The notes under the pieces: generated by a model
Told to the model about the DNA's origin: nothing
Seen by the model: only the letters and a program-made list of their open reading frames with translations
Database searches by the model: none
Assembly: GCA_963977495.1 (NCBI GenBank)
Contig: CAXBOT010000001.1
Coordinates: 434,001-498,000, forward strand
DNA: 64,000 bases
From: UBA1672 sp963977495
GTDB lineage: Bacteria > Pseudomonadota > Alphaproteobacteria > Micavibrionales > Micavibrionaceae
Direction: 5' to 3'
Made by a program: the position numbers and the translations under genes
Shown: positions 43,965 through 53,523 of the stretch, piece after piece
Numbering within the stretch: position 1 is the first letter of the stretch
How the letters are laid out: each line of letters starts with the position of its first letter

Positions 43965-45266
43965 ATGCTGCAAGATATTCAAAGTGATGAAAAAATAACC
44001 CAAGATCAATTGGATGCATTTGTCGATTTACACAACCGCTTTCTTGAGGGGCGCCTTGGTGGACGCAAGGCTGTTTTAGAGGGGGCAGATTTGCGCGGCC
44101 TTTCGTTAAAAGGTAAGAATTTAAGGCAGTCACGCTTTAGCGCTTGCTTGATGGAGCACATGGATTTATCTCATGCAAATTTTCAAGAGGCAGAGCTTTA
44201 TGCCTGTGAATTAAGTCACTCTAACCTCTATAAAACAATATTCATACGCTCTGATCTGCGCGGTGCGCGCATTGAAAATGCCAATCTGGAAGGCGCTGAT
44301 TTAGAATCGGCAGATCTGCGGGTTGGCGGCTTTGCCAAGGACGGGACGTTTTCTACGAATAAAAATGCGGTTAATTTCCGCGGTGCGAATTTAAGCGGCG
44401 CAAAACTGACAGGCTCTATGGCCTCAAATGCTGATTTTTCTGATGCAATGCTATCAGGCGCAAATATGAGCCAAGCCGATCTGCGCGGCGCAACGTTGGA
44501 AGGTGCAAATTTATCCAATGCGGATATTGGCGGTACGCAATTAAAGGGGGCGAATATTAAATCGGCCATTTTCACAGGTGTTGCTGCCATTGATTTGCGC
44601 AGTAGTGGTGTTGATTTCTCCGAGGCCATAACAGATGAAAATGTCGGGATGTCGATATCAGAGCTATCTGAACCTCTGCCGCAATTACTGGAGCATCATC
44701 GTGACTGGCTCAAAAGTCGCGGCGAAACCGGCAAGCAACTTGATTTAACCGATATAGATTTGCGTGTTTTAGGTTCGTTGAAGATGGAGCGCCTAACCGC
44801 GATCAAAGCCAACCGTGCCAAATTTTTCGGCATGAATTTATATAAGGTGGAAATGCAAAGTGCGACATTGGACGGCTCTGATTTCAGAAGTTGTGATTTG
44901 GAGGGGGCGGATTTGCGTGGCTCATCCTTTGCTCAGGCGAATTTATCGCACGCGAATTTACAACAAGCTGACTGCGGGTCTTTGATGCTTGGTGCAGGCG
45001 GCACCAGCCGTTTTAACCCATGTAATTTTGAAGGGGCAAAACTGCGCTATACAAAGTTTTCCAATGCTGTTCTTAAGGACGCTAATTTCAAAGGCGCGGA
45101 TTTATCTTATGCGGATTTAACGGGCTGCGATCTGCGCAATGCCGATTTTACAGGCGCAAATCTTGAAAATACTATTCTGGATGATGTGCAAACCGAAGGT
45201 GCGGTGTTTGATCGTGACAAGCAACGCCCCGTATTTCGTATTCCGACAGAACAATCAGAAGAATAA
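43965..45266 (+). CDS. Pentapeptide-repeat protein
   Basis: 433 residues. Residues about 40-215 and 295-420 are built of tandem A(D/N)Lxx repeats, for example ADLRG, ANLEG and ADLSY, which fold as right-handed beta-helices. A non-repeat stretch (about 215-290) separates them. No signal peptide or membrane helix is seen, so it is probably cytoplasmic. The function is unknown; a DNA-mimic role known for Qnr proteins is not supported by any clear motif. It converges on etfA ten bases away. Confidence 0.85.
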   Translation: MLQDIQSDEKITQDQLDAFVDLHNRFLEGRLGGRKAVLEGADLRGLSLKGKNLRQSRFSACLMEHMDLSHANFQEAELYACELSHSNLYKTIFIRSDLRGARIENANLEGADLESADLRVGGFAKDGTFSTNKNAVNFRGANLSGAKLTGSMASNADFSDAMLSGANMSQADLRGATLEGANLSNADIGGTQLKGANIKSAIFTGVAAIDLRSSGVDFSEAITDENVGMSISELSEPLPQLLEHHRDWLKSRGETGKQLDLTDIDLRVLGSLKMERLTAIKANRAKFFGMNLYKVEMQSATLDGSDFRSCDLEGADLRGSSFAQANLSHANLQQADCGSLMLGAGGTSRFNPCNFEGAKLRYTKFSNAVLKDANFKGADLSYADLTGCDLRNADFTGANLENTILDDVQTEGAVFDRDKQRPVFRIPTEQSEE

Positions 45267-45276
45267 TGCCGCTTTT

Positions 45277-46206
45277 TTAAAGCTTGCTTTCCAACTCAGG
45301 CACAGCATCAAATAAATCCGCAACCAAGCCATAATCCGCAACGGAAAAGATCGGTGCGTCTTCATCTTTGTTGATGGCGACAATGATCTTGGAATCTTTC
45401 ATGCCTGCTAAATGCTGGATTGCGCCGGAAATACCGATGGCAATATACAGGTCGGGCGCAACAACTTTACCTGTTTGTCCGACTTGGTAATCATTGGGCA
45501 CGTATCCGGCGTCAACGGCGGCGCGTGATGCACCGATGGCTGCGCCCAGTTTATCGGCTAGTTTCTCAATGATCGCAAAGTTTTCTGCCGAGCCGACACC
45601 GCGACCACCAGATACAACAATTTTCGCGGCGGTCAGTTCGGGGCGTTCTGATTTTGAAAGCTCTTGCTTAACAAAACCACTTAAACCTGCAGGCGTTGAC
45701 GCGGCGTGATCTTCAACAGAGGCACTGCCGCCTGTTGTGGCAGCAGGGTCAAAGGTTGTACCGCGAACGGTAATAACCTTGATGGAATCACTGGATTTAA
45801 CCGTTGCGATGGCATTGCCTGCATAGACGGGGCGTTTGAATGTATCGGCGGATTCAACCGTAATGATGTCTGATATTTGTTGTGTGTCCAATAATGCGGC
45901 AACGCGTGGCATTACGTTTTTACCGAATGTGGTCGCAGGGGCAAGGATATGGGTATAGCCGGAGGCTAAATCAACGAGAATAGGGGCTATCTCTTCGGCG
46001 AGTGGATGGGATAAGTGCGGCGCGTCGGCCTTAATCACTTTTGATACACCGGCAATTTGCGCGGCCGCTTGCGCTGCGCCGTTACAATCCGCACCTGTGA
46101 TCAGGACATGGATATCACCATCAATCTGACCTGCAGCGGTAATGGTGTTAAGCGTGGCGGATTTTATAGATGCGTTGTCGTGTTCGGCTAAAACAAGGAT
46201 GCTCAT
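45277..46206 (-). CDS. etfA: Electron transfer flavoprotein subunit alpha
   Basis: 309 residues. The C-terminal FAD domain is clear: SGGRGVGSAENF, GASRAAVDAGY, QVGQTGKVVAPDLYIA, GISGAIQH and INKDEDAPIF. With EtfB it carries electrons from acyl-CoA and related dehydrogenases to ETF-ubiquinone oxidoreductase. It follows etfB by 12 bases. Confidence 0.97.
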   Translation of the reverse strand: MSILVLAEHDNASIKSATLNTITAAGQIDGDIHVLITGADCNGAAQAAAQIAGVSKVIKADAPHLSHPLAEEIAPILVDLASGYTHILAPATTFGKNVMPRVAALLDTQQISDIITVESADTFKRPVYAGNAIATVKSSDSIKVITVRGTTFDPAATTGGSASVEDHAASTPAGLSGFVKQELSKSERPELTAAKIVVSGGRGVGSAENFAIIEKLADKLGAAIGASRAAVDAGYVPNDYQVGQTGKVVAPDLYIAIGISGAIQHLAGMKDSKIIVAINKDEDAPIFSVADYGLVADLFDAVPELESKL

Positions 46207-46218
46207 GGTTAAATCTTC

Positions 46219-46983
46219 CTATATTACTTTGGCTTCATTCTTTAATTTGTCGATTAAGGTATCAACATCGGGGACTTTGATACCGCTTTGTCTGACGGGT
46301 GGCTCTGTGACGTTGATCACCTGTAGTCTCGGCGTGTAATCAACACCAAGATCAGATGGCTCCATTATATCCAGTTGCTTTTTCTTCGCCTTCATAATGT
46401 CTGGCAATTTGGCAAAGCGCGGCACGTTCAGGCGTAGATCAGTTGTGATAATCGCAGGCGTGTTCACGGATAATGTTTCCAGACCGCCATCAATTTCGCG
46501 TGTGACCTCAATCGCGCCGTCGCCGACCCCTACCTTAGATGCAAACGTACCTTGCGCCCAACCGAGTAGAGCGGCGAGCATTTGCCCTGTTTGATTTGAA
46601 TCGTCATCAATAGACTGCTTGCCCATAATGACAAGATCAGGGCTTTCTTTCTCGACCAAGGCTTTCAATGTTTTAGCAACGGCAAGTGGCTCTACGCCGC
46701 CCAAATCAATAGCATCATCGGTTTTAACCAAAATGCCTCTATCTGCGCCAATCGCCATAGCGGTGCGAATTTGTTCTTGTGCCTTTTCTGGGCCGATCGT
46801 CACGACGATAACTTCGCTGGCCTTGCCGGATTCTTTTAAGCGGACGGCTTCTTCGATAGCGATTTCGTCAAACGGGTTAATTGACATTTTCACGTTTGCC
46901 AGATCGACACCGCTGCCGTCAGACTTCACACGGATTTTAACGTTGTAATCAACGACGCGTTTGATGGGGACTAATATTTTCAT
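46219..46983 (-). CDS. etfB: Electron transfer flavoprotein subunit beta
   Basis: 254 residues from the ATG at 46983, where the family N-terminus MKILVPIKRVVDYN begins; a frame opening at 47052 adds 23 non-family residues and overlaps the upstream gene. The AMP-binding signature IMGKQSIDDDSNQTGQMLA is present. GGAG lies about ten bases before the start. It pairs with EtfA downstream. Confidence 0.96.
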   Translation of the reverse strand: MKILVPIKRVVDYNVKIRVKSDGSGVDLANVKMSINPFDEIAIEEAVRLKESGKASEVIVVTIGPEKAQEQIRTAMAIGADRGILVKTDDAIDLGGVEPLAVAKTLKALVEKESPDLVIMGKQSIDDDSNQTGQMLAALLGWAQGTFASKVGVGDGAIEVTREIDGGLETLSVNTPAIITTDLRLNVPRFAKLPDIMKAKKKQLDIMEPSDLGVDYTPRLQVINVTEPPVRQSGIKVPDVDTLIDKLKNEAKVI

Positions 46984-47020
46984 ATGGGGTGTACTCCGAA
47001 TATTGGGGAATATGAATGAA

Positions 47021-47218
47021 TCAATTTTGTGACATAAAATATGCCAGCGCAAGTAGTAATAGGGTTAGCCCCTGAAGGCCGACACGCGCCTGCATCAATC
47101 TGTTTCCATATTTCTCATTGAACGCGCCCCCCTTGACCATTGAATAAATGCCAATGACAAGGACGCCGACAACGGATAGGGCGCTTAAGATAATAAGAGT
47201 TGGAAAAATCATATTCAT
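47021..47218 (-). CDS. Twin-transmembrane (HIG1-like) small protein
   Basis: 65 residues with two transmembrane helices (about 5-26 and 43-62) joined by a short basic loop containing NRLMQARVGLQG. This is the pattern of the alphaproteobacterial twin-transmembrane or HIG_1_N family, related to mitochondrial respiratory supercomplex factors. It is 37 bases upstream of etfB, the usual place, consistent with a link to respiration. Confidence 0.82.
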   Translation of the reverse strand: MNMIFPTLIILSALSVVGVLVIGIYSMVKGGAFNEKYGNRLMQARVGLQGLTLLLLALAYFMSQN

Positions 47219-47356
47219 GTTTTAATCCTACAAGCCTTGAATTAAATTGTACAGTGCACTATAAGATTTTGCGCTGCAATATTAGTAAATACAAATGTTT
47301 GCATTTTTATGTAGTATAATGTATAGTTAGCTCAAATTAAAAAACGGGTGAACGGA

Positions 47357-47599
47357 ATGACGAAAGACTTTACAACACGGGCAACCAATATTTATTGGAG
47401 TTACCGTTGGAACAGAACAGATAATCCGGTAGTTTTCTTTTGTAATCCAAAGGTGAACACGAATGTGATCTATACTTTGGAGGAGCTGCAAAACATCGTA
47501 TCGCGCAGTGACAAAGAGAATACGTTTATACCGATACCGCGTAATGTCATGCAAAATGCGCTGGATGCGTATGATGTTAAACTAACGCTAGCGGCTTAA
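47357..47599 (+). CDS. Small orphan protein
   Basis: 80 residues from the ATG at 47357, with a GTG nine bases upstream (47348) as an alternative. It is Asn/Thr/Ile rich with an aromatic N-terminal block (IYWSYRWNR) and no helix or signal peptide I can recognise. It lies divergent from the twin-TM gene and overlaps the 3-prime end of ubiG by 12 bases on the opposite strand. It could be a real short gene, but no homologue comes to mind. Confidence 0.45.
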   Translation: MTKDFTTRATNIYWSYRWNRTDNPVVFFCNPKVNTNVIYTLEELQNIVSRSDKENTFIPIPRNVMQNALDAYDVKLTLAA

Positions 47600-48343
47600 A
47601 GATATAAGATAATTTACATCAAGATCAGTATCCGAAAGCATAAATTCATTCTTAAAGGGGTTATATATTAACCCCTTTATTGTGCGCGCTTTTAAACCAT
47701 GTTGACGGGCGTTGCGCGCAATTTCTGATGGTTTAACAAATTTTTTCCATGTATGCGTCCCTTTGGGAACCCATCGCAAGATTCGCTCGGCGGCGACAAT
47801 GCCCAACATATAGGACTTTGGGGTTCTGTTCAGCGTAGACATAATGAGCAAACCGCCGGGCTTTAACCTATTGATACAGTGCTCCATAAAGATGTGTGTG
47901 TCGGCGACATGCTCTATAATCTCTAAGGCCAGCACAATATCGTAGCTTTGCTTTAAATTCTGCACATCGTCGGCTTTGTATGTGATATCCAGCCCTGAAT
48001 CACTCGCATGGCTTTGAGCCACAGAGATCGCATTTTCATCAGCATCAACCCCTGTTACGGCCGCGCCCATGCGCGCCATCGGTTCACACACCAAGCCACC
48101 GCCGCAACCAATATCAATAACATCAAGGCCATCAAGCGCATTAAGCGCGTCAAAATCACGATCAAAATGATTACAGATCTGTTCTTTTATGAATCCTAAG
48201 CGCACAGGGTTTAATCTGTGAAGCGGTGCAAACGGGCCTTTCGGGTCCCACCAATGGCTGGAATCCTTTGAAAAATGACTAATTTCATCGTGATCGACAG
48301 AACTATGAGGATCACTTTTTTTGCTTTCGCCTATGGAAGACAT
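47588..48343 (-). CDS. ubiG: Ubiquinone biosynthesis O-methyltransferase UbiG
   Basis: 251 residues from the ATG at 48343, which has AAGGGA six bases upstream; a frame opening at 48577 would read into lysC. The family blocks are HWWDPKGPFAPLHRLNPVRL, the SAM motif DIGCGGGLVCEPMA, and ALEIIEHV. UbiG carries out both O-methylations in ubiquinone synthesis. It is divergent from lysC by 91 bases, a conserved pairing. Confidence 0.95.
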   Translation of the reverse strand: MSSIGESKKSDPHSSVDHDEISHFSKDSSHWWDPKGPFAPLHRLNPVRLGFIKEQICNHFDRDFDALNALDGLDVIDIGCGGGLVCEPMARMGAAVTGVDADENAISVAQSHASDSGLDITYKADDVQNLKQSYDIVLALEIIEHVADTHIFMEHCINRLKPGGLLIMSTLNRTPKSYMLGIVAAERILRWVPKGTHTWKKFVKPSEIARNARQHGLKARTIKGLIYNPFKNEFMLSDTDLDVNYLISLSR

Positions 48344-48434
48344 AACAAATCCCTTTGATTTTTTCTTTGCAAGTGAGTATGGATAACCATCGTAGGAAAA
48401 ACAAGACAAATGAAATAGACAAAAGTTTTTAATT

Positions 48435-49664
48435 ATGGCGCTTATTGTTGCAAAATTTGGTGGAACATCCGTTGCGGATATTGAACGTATAGAACGCGCA
48501 GCCGATAAGGTTGTGCGCGAGGTCGAAGCGGGGCATAAAGTTGTTGTCGTCGTCTCGGCAATGTCCGGTGTGACCAATCAACTGGTTGATTATTGCAGCC
48601 AGATTAGTCCGATGCATGATGTTCGTGAATATGACACCGTTGTATCCAGCGGTGAACAAGTGACGTCCGGCCTCATGGCGATGGCGTTGCAAAAGCGCGG
48701 CGTTACGGCGCGTTCTTGGCTGGGGTGGCAAATTCCGATTAAGACGAATGCCACGCATGGTAAAGCGCGCATAGAGGGCATCGAAACCGAAGAACTGCAT
48801 AAGCGCCTTAATAATGGTGAGGTTGCCGTTGTACCCGGATTTCAGGGCGTGACGAAGTTAAACCGTATATCGACGCTGGGACGCGGCGGATCAGACACAA
48901 CGGCGGTTGCTTTGGCTGCGGCGTTGCAGGCGGATCGTTGTGATATTTATACTGACGTATCAGGCGTGTACACCGCCGACCCGCGCATCGTACCCAATGC
49001 CCGTAAAATTCATAAGATTGCCTATGAGGAGATGCTGGAGCTTGCATCACTCGGTAGTAAGGTTCTGCAAACCCGCTCAGTTGAAATGGGCGCAAAAAAC
49101 AGCGTGCCTATTCAGGTGCTTTCAAGCTTTGATGAAGAAGTCGGGAGCGCGTTAAAAGGAACATTAGTGACAACAGAGGATAAGATCGTGGAACAAGAAG
49201 TCGTAACCGGAATTGCACATAGTCGTGATGAATCAAAAGTAACTGTGGTTGGCGTGGAAGACGTTCCGGGTGTTGCGGCGCGTTTATTCGAACCCTTGGC
49301 GGCGGCATCGGTCAATGTTGATATGATCGTTCAGAACATCTCTGCCGAAGGGCGCACGGATATGACCTTTACAGTCCCGCGCAATGAACTTGATCTGGCG
49401 GTTAGAACCATCAAGGAAAAAGTCGATTTATCATATAAAGAAGTGGTTATTGATGAAAACGTTGCCAAAGTATCCGTTGTGGGTATTGGTATGCGTAGCC
49501 ACGTTGGTGTTGCGAACAAGATGTTTAAAACACTTGCGGCAAAAAATATTAATATTCAGGTTATTTCAACATCTGAAATTAAAATCAGCGTGTTAATCGG
49601 TGATGATTATACCGAGCTTGCCGTGCGCGCCTTACATTCCGCTTATGGTTTGGAAGAGGGCTAG
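48435..49664 (+). CDS. lysC: Aspartate kinase
   Basis: 409 residues. KFGGTSVAD at residues 6-14, GRGGSDTTAVALAAAL, the DVSGVYTADPR block, and two ACT domains in the last 150 residues, likely sites of feedback control by lysine and/or threonine. It makes aspartyl phosphate, the entry to lysine, methionine and threonine; lysA and metA lie elsewhere in the window. Followed after 35 bases by a RodZ-like gene. Confidence 0.97.
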   Translation: MALIVAKFGGTSVADIERIERAADKVVREVEAGHKVVVVVSAMSGVTNQLVDYCSQISPMHDVREYDTVVSSGEQVTSGLMAMALQKRGVTARSWLGWQIPIKTNATHGKARIEGIETEELHKRLNNGEVAVVPGFQGVTKLNRISTLGRGGSDTTAVALAAALQADRCDIYTDVSGVYTADPRIVPNARKIHKIAYEEMLELASLGSKVLQTRSVEMGAKNSVPIQVLSSFDEEVGSALKGTLVTTEDKIVEQEVVTGIAHSRDESKVTVVGVEDVPGVAARLFEPLAAASVNVDMIVQNISAEGRTDMTFTVPRNELDLAVRTIKEKVDLSYKEVVIDENVAKVSVVGIGMRSHVGVANKMFKTLAAKNINIQVISTSEIKISVLIGDDYTELAVRALHSAYGLEEG

Positions 49665-49699
49665 AAGAAGACGTAAAAATAGCGTATCATCCTTTCATT

Positions 49700-50635
49700 A
49701 TGAGAGACCCATTACCAGTTGATGAACTGGAAGCAGTTGCCGATATGGAAGTAGGCGAGGCGCTTCGTCGTACGCGCCTTTACTATGGCAAATCCCTGGA
49801 AGATATCGAAAAGGCATTACGCATACGTGCCTGTCAGATTGACGCGATTGAACGCGGCGATTTGGCGGCGTTGCCGGGGCGCGTTTATGCGATTGGCTTT
49901 GTGCGCAGTTATGCGGAATATCTGGATCTTGATGGCGGCAAAGTCGTTCAACTGTTCAAAACGCAATATATGGGCGCGCAGAATAACAACGCGGCACTTT
50001 CATTTCCTGTGCCGGCATCAGAAACAAAAACACCGGCCTTGTGGCTGGTTGTTTTTGCATTGATTTTTGCTTCCGGTTTTATTGTGTATTGGAATAACCG
50101 GCATCAACCCGACCGCGCAATTGTTGAACAGATCGAAACCATGCCGGAGCGCATTGAGGCGCATATCAATACTGCCATTAAGCCCAATATCGTCAATGAT
50201 GCCTCTGATACCCTATTAACAACGGTCAACGGTACGGTAGAGCAGCAGCAATCACCGATTGAGAATATGGGCGGGGATGACGCGCATCAGGGCGGTATCA
50301 TCCTTAAAATTCTGGGCGATAGCTGGGTTGAGATCAAAAATGCAGAGGGCGGCGTGCTGGTTTCCAAAGTCTTGGAAAACGGCGATGAATATTTCGTTCC
50401 CGATAATCCGGGTTTGAGTATGTCGCTGGGCAATGCGGCAAATGTCGAAATTCTGGTTAAGGGGCGTCCTTTGATGCCGCTGGGCAATGATGGCGAGGTG
50501 CGGCGTAATATCCCGCTGAACACGAATTATTTGAAAACCCTTGATTTCAGGGTGGATGCTGTTCCCAAGACAAGTGATGAAGACGCGGCGCAATCGCCCG
50601 GTGATGTCGAAGATATGACCTCCAGCAGTCCTTAA
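49700..50635 (+). CDS. RodZ-like helix-turn-helix membrane protein (DUF4115)
   Basis: 311 residues. An N-terminal HTH_25 domain (about 12-80) with VGEALRRTR and IERGDLAALPGRVYAIGFVRSY-like blocks, a transmembrane helix (about 114-132) and a C-terminal DUF4115 domain with GDSWVEI. This is the RodZ plan, linking MreB to the membrane for rod shape. Located between lysC and prfA, as in related genomes. Confidence 0.87.
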   Translation: MRDPLPVDELEAVADMEVGEALRRTRLYYGKSLEDIEKALRIRACQIDAIERGDLAALPGRVYAIGFVRSYAEYLDLDGGKVVQLFKTQYMGAQNNNAALSFPVPASETKTPALWLVVFALIFASGFIVYWNNRHQPDRAIVEQIETMPERIEAHINTAIKPNIVNDASDTLLTTVNGTVEQQQSPIENMGGDDAHQGGIILKILGDSWVEIKNAEGGVLVSKVLENGDEYFVPDNPGLSMSLGNAANVEILVKGRPLMPLGNDGEVRRNIPLNTNYLKTLDFRVDAVPKTSDEDAAQSPGDVEDMTSSSP

Positions 50636-50738
50636 TCCAATTCCATGATTGTTTTTTGTCTTAAAAACAGGTAGATAAAGACCGCAGTCAAAAGACTTTG
50701 CCGCGTAATATATAATAATAAAAAGCAGGTTATTCTCC

Positions 50739-51803
50739 ATGTCGATGCAGGAAAAACTAAAATCAATCAAAAACCGTCACGAAGAATTGGCGTCGTTGAT
50801 GTCTGCGGGTGCTTTAAGCGGCGATGAATTCATCAAACTATCTGTCGAATATGCGGAGCTTACCCCCGTGGTTGAGGCCATGGACGAGCTTACAAACGCG
50901 GCTTCGGAAAAAGAAGACCTTAAAGAGATGCTGTCCGACCCTGAAATGAAGGCAATGGCAGAAGAGGAAATTCGGGCATTGAATGCACGTATTCCCGAGC
51001 TTGAAAAACAAATCCGGCTGGTTTTGATCCCGAAGGATGAAGCCGATAAAAAGAACGCTATTTTAGAAATACGCGCCGGAACAGGCGGAGACGAAGCCGC
51101 GTTATTCGCAGCCGATTTGTGCGGTATGTATAAAGGATATGCGGCCAAAATGGGCTGGCGTTTTGAGGTTGTCGAAGCCTCTGAAAATGATATTGGCGGC
51201 TATAGGGAAGTGGTTGCGGAGATCACGGGCGCGAATGTTTTTTCGAAAATGAAGTTCGAATCTGGTGCACATAGGGTTCAACGCATCCCAAAAACCGAAA
51301 CACAAGGGCGCGTTCATACATCTGCGGCCACCGTGGCCGTTCTGCCGGAAGCCGAAGATGTCGACATTCATATCGAAACTAAAGATTTGCGCATTGATAC
51401 ATACCGCGCCCAAGGCGCAGGTGGACAGCACATCAATAAAACCGATAGTGCGGTGCGTATTACGCACATGCCAACAGGTGTGGTCGTTGAAATGCAAGAG
51501 GCTCGCTCCCAGCTTAAAAACAGAGATAAGGCGATGAAGGTCTTGCGTACGCGTTTATATGACCGCCAAAGACAAGCGCTTGCCGAAGAGCGCGCGGAAG
51601 ATCGTAAATCACAAGTTGGTTCTGGTGATAGGTCAGAGCGAATCCGCACCTATAACTATCCGCAAGGACGTTTGACGGATCATCGCATCAATCTCACCCT
51701 TTATAAATTGGAAGATGTGGTGCGCGGCGAGGCGTTGGATGAGGTCATTGACGCCTTAATTGCAGAAGATCAAGCCGCGGCACTTGCCAATCTGGATACG
51801 TAA
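50739..51803 (+). CDS. prfA: Peptide chain release factor 1
   Basis: 354 residues. The GGQ motif lies at about 228-230 in GAGGQHINKTDSAVRITH, and RIRTYNYPQGRLTDHRI is the class-specific C-terminal block. RF1 ends translation at UAA and UAG. AGCAGG about ten bases upstream supports the start. prmC, which methylates the GGQ glutamine, follows after five bases. Confidence 0.97.
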   Translation: MSMQEKLKSIKNRHEELASLMSAGALSGDEFIKLSVEYAELTPVVEAMDELTNAASEKEDLKEMLSDPEMKAMAEEEIRALNARIPELEKQIRLVLIPKDEADKKNAILEIRAGTGGDEAALFAADLCGMYKGYAAKMGWRFEVVEASENDIGGYREVVAEITGANVFSKMKFESGAHRVQRIPKTETQGRVHTSAATVAVLPEAEDVDIHIETKDLRIDTYRAQGAGGQHINKTDSAVRITHMPTGVVVEMQEARSQLKNRDKAMKVLRTRLYDRQRQALAEERAEDRKSQVGSGDRSERIRTYNYPQGRLTDHRINLTLYKLEDVVRGEALDEVIDALIAEDQAAALANLDT

Positions 51804-51808
51804 ATTCC

Positions 51809-52684
51809 ATGTGCGCTGCCAATACACTCAAAGCACTATACCGTGACCTTATCAAACAATTCGAAGCAGCAGGAATCGATACACCTGATCTGGATGCGCG
51901 CTTTATTATAGAGGAGCGCACAATCTTTGATTGGTCTGATATCGTAACGCGCCCTGATTCACCGATTGATGATTCTACGAAAGATTTAATCTTAAGTGAC
52001 GCAAAATGCCGCCTTGATGGTGTGCCTTTATCGCGCATATATGGTCAGCGCGAGTTCTGGGGTTTGAATTTTTCACTATCAGAAGACACACTTGACCCAA
52101 GACCTGACACGGAATTGATTATTGATCTGGCGTTGCAGCGTTTCTCATCTGAGAAACCGCTTCGTATTTTAGATTTGGGTACAGGCTCGGGTTGTATTTT
52201 AGTTTCCCTTTTGTCCGAATTCCCCAATGCCACGGGATACGGTGTTGATTTGTCTTTTGGTGCAATCAAAATGGCAAAACACAATGCGCATGAAAATAAT
52301 TGCGAAAATCGGGCACATTTCATTTGTGGGTCATGGGGAGATGCAATTATGGCTCAAAACCCCGCGCAATCGTTTGATTTAATAGCCTCTAATCCACCGT
52401 ATATCTCGAATCGCGTGATTCCGACGTTATCGTGTGATGTTCAGAATCATGACCCGATTCTGGGTTTGGATGGAGGCGATGATGGTTTGGAAGCCTATAA
52501 AAAGATTTTTCCGCAATTAAAATTACTTTTGCGCAAGGGGGGAACGGGGCTTTTTGAAATTGGTTATGATCAGCAGATTGATGTGATGCGACTCGCGGAA
52601 GATGCTGGATTTGCGCTACGCACCGTTCACCAAGATTTAGCAAGGAATCCGCGGGTTGTGGAAATCTCTTGTGGGGATAAATAG
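51809..52684 (+). CDS. prmC: Release factor glutamine methyltransferase PrmC
   Basis: 291 residues. SAM motif DLGTGSGCI at about 129-137 and the catalytic SNPPYIS at about 194-200 that binds the target glutamine. PrmC N5-methylates the glutamine of the GGQ motif of RF1 and RF2. It is five bases after prfA, and the usual helical N-terminal domain is complete. The 222 bases after it hold no recognised element. Confidence 0.95.
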   Translation: MCAANTLKALYRDLIKQFEAAGIDTPDLDARFIIEERTIFDWSDIVTRPDSPIDDSTKDLILSDAKCRLDGVPLSRIYGQREFWGLNFSLSEDTLDPRPDTELIIDLALQRFSSEKPLRILDLGTGSGCILVSLLSEFPNATGYGVDLSFGAIKMAKHNAHENNCENRAHFICGSWGDAIMAQNPAQSFDLIASNPPYISNRVIPTLSCDVQNHDPILGLDGGDDGLEAYKKIFPQLKLLLRKGGTGLFEIGYDQQIDVMRLAEDAGFALRTVHQDLARNPRVVEISCGDK

Positions 52685-52906
52685 TTTTTTTTTATCGATA
52701 CGCCTTGATTGAAAAATGCAGTTGGATGTACTTTGAAGTTGTTCAAGGCAACACGATCACAACATACAGTTTTTGTTTCGAGGAACACTAACAATATATT
52801 GTGTTTAACTATACAAAATAGAGCGTACGAGGCTATTTGTGCCTGCATATTTATTGTATGGTGACGGTGTTGGTTGTGTGAAATTTATAACCTAACGGAC
52901 TGAGAT

Positions 52907-53389
52907 ATGAGACACGGGACATCAAACAGAAGACACAACAATAGAAGCCGCAATAATAACGGTCGTCGCAATAATCAACAGCGTACGCAAGTTTATGACA
53001 GTAACGGCCCTGATGTACGTATTCGCGGTACAGCGCATCAAGTTGCAGAAAAGTATCTGACATTGGCAAAGGATGCCACATCTGCAGGTGATCGCATTGT
53101 TGCTGAGAATTATTACCAGCATGCTGAGCATTACATTCGCATTATTGGCGAAAATAATGGGAAGTTTGAGAGCGAGCAAGCCTCCGATTTTGATGGTATG
53201 CAATCAGGGGATGGTAACGGTAATAGTAATAACAGGGACAATGGTCACAATAACCAGAGTGACCAACCCAAAAAAGTGACCAAGAAAGTCGCCAAAAGCG
53301 AAGATGATCTGTCATTACCCGACAGCATTCTTGGTCCCGATGTTAAAGTTAAAAGCAACAAAGCCGATCAGGAAGAGGTTGTTGATTAG
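52907..53389 (+). CDS. DUF4167 domain protein
   Basis: 160 residues. The N-terminus is an Arg/Asn-rich low-complexity stretch (about 6-26), then the DUF4167 core VRIRGTAHQVAEKY, AGDRIVAENYYQHAEHYIRI, and a low-complexity Asn/Gly and Lys/Asp tail. This family is typical of alphaproteobacteria and often sits after prmC. RNA binding has been suggested from the basic N-terminus; function remains unknown. A terminator follows. Confidence 0.92.
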   Translation: MRHGTSNRRHNNRSRNNNGRRNNQQRTQVYDSNGPDVRIRGTAHQVAEKYLTLAKDATSAGDRIVAENYYQHAEHYIRIIGENNGKFESEQASDFDGMQSGDGNGNSNNRDNGHNNQSDQPKKVTKKVAKSEDDLSLPDSILGPDVKVKSNKADQEEVVD

Positions 53390-53420
53390 TTAAGTTGATT
53401 TGTAACAGAGATATTGATTG

Positions 53421-53447
53421 AGGCGGTTCGAATGTTCCGCCTTTTTT
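53421..53447 (+). terminator. Rho-independent terminator after the DUF4167 gene
   Basis: AGGCGG and CCGCCT form six pairs around a ten-base loop, followed by a run of T. It lies 32 bases past the stop codon and separates DUF4167 from clpB. Confidence 0.8.
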
Positions 53448-53523
53448 CTTGATTTTGATCTGAAAGGGAATAGAATCCTCGCGCACAACAAGCAGAATTA
53501 TTTTTCTAAAATGAGGCAACCCA

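Noticed and set aside
45245..45290. Terminator between the pentapeptide gene and etfA
   Set aside because: The only pairing, GCTTT/AAAGC around three bases, is AT-rich and weak, without a GC stem.
48344..48577. N-terminal extension of UbiG
   Set aside because: The added residues come from DNA antisense to lysC, lack family character, and the ATG at 48343 has a clear ribosome binding site.
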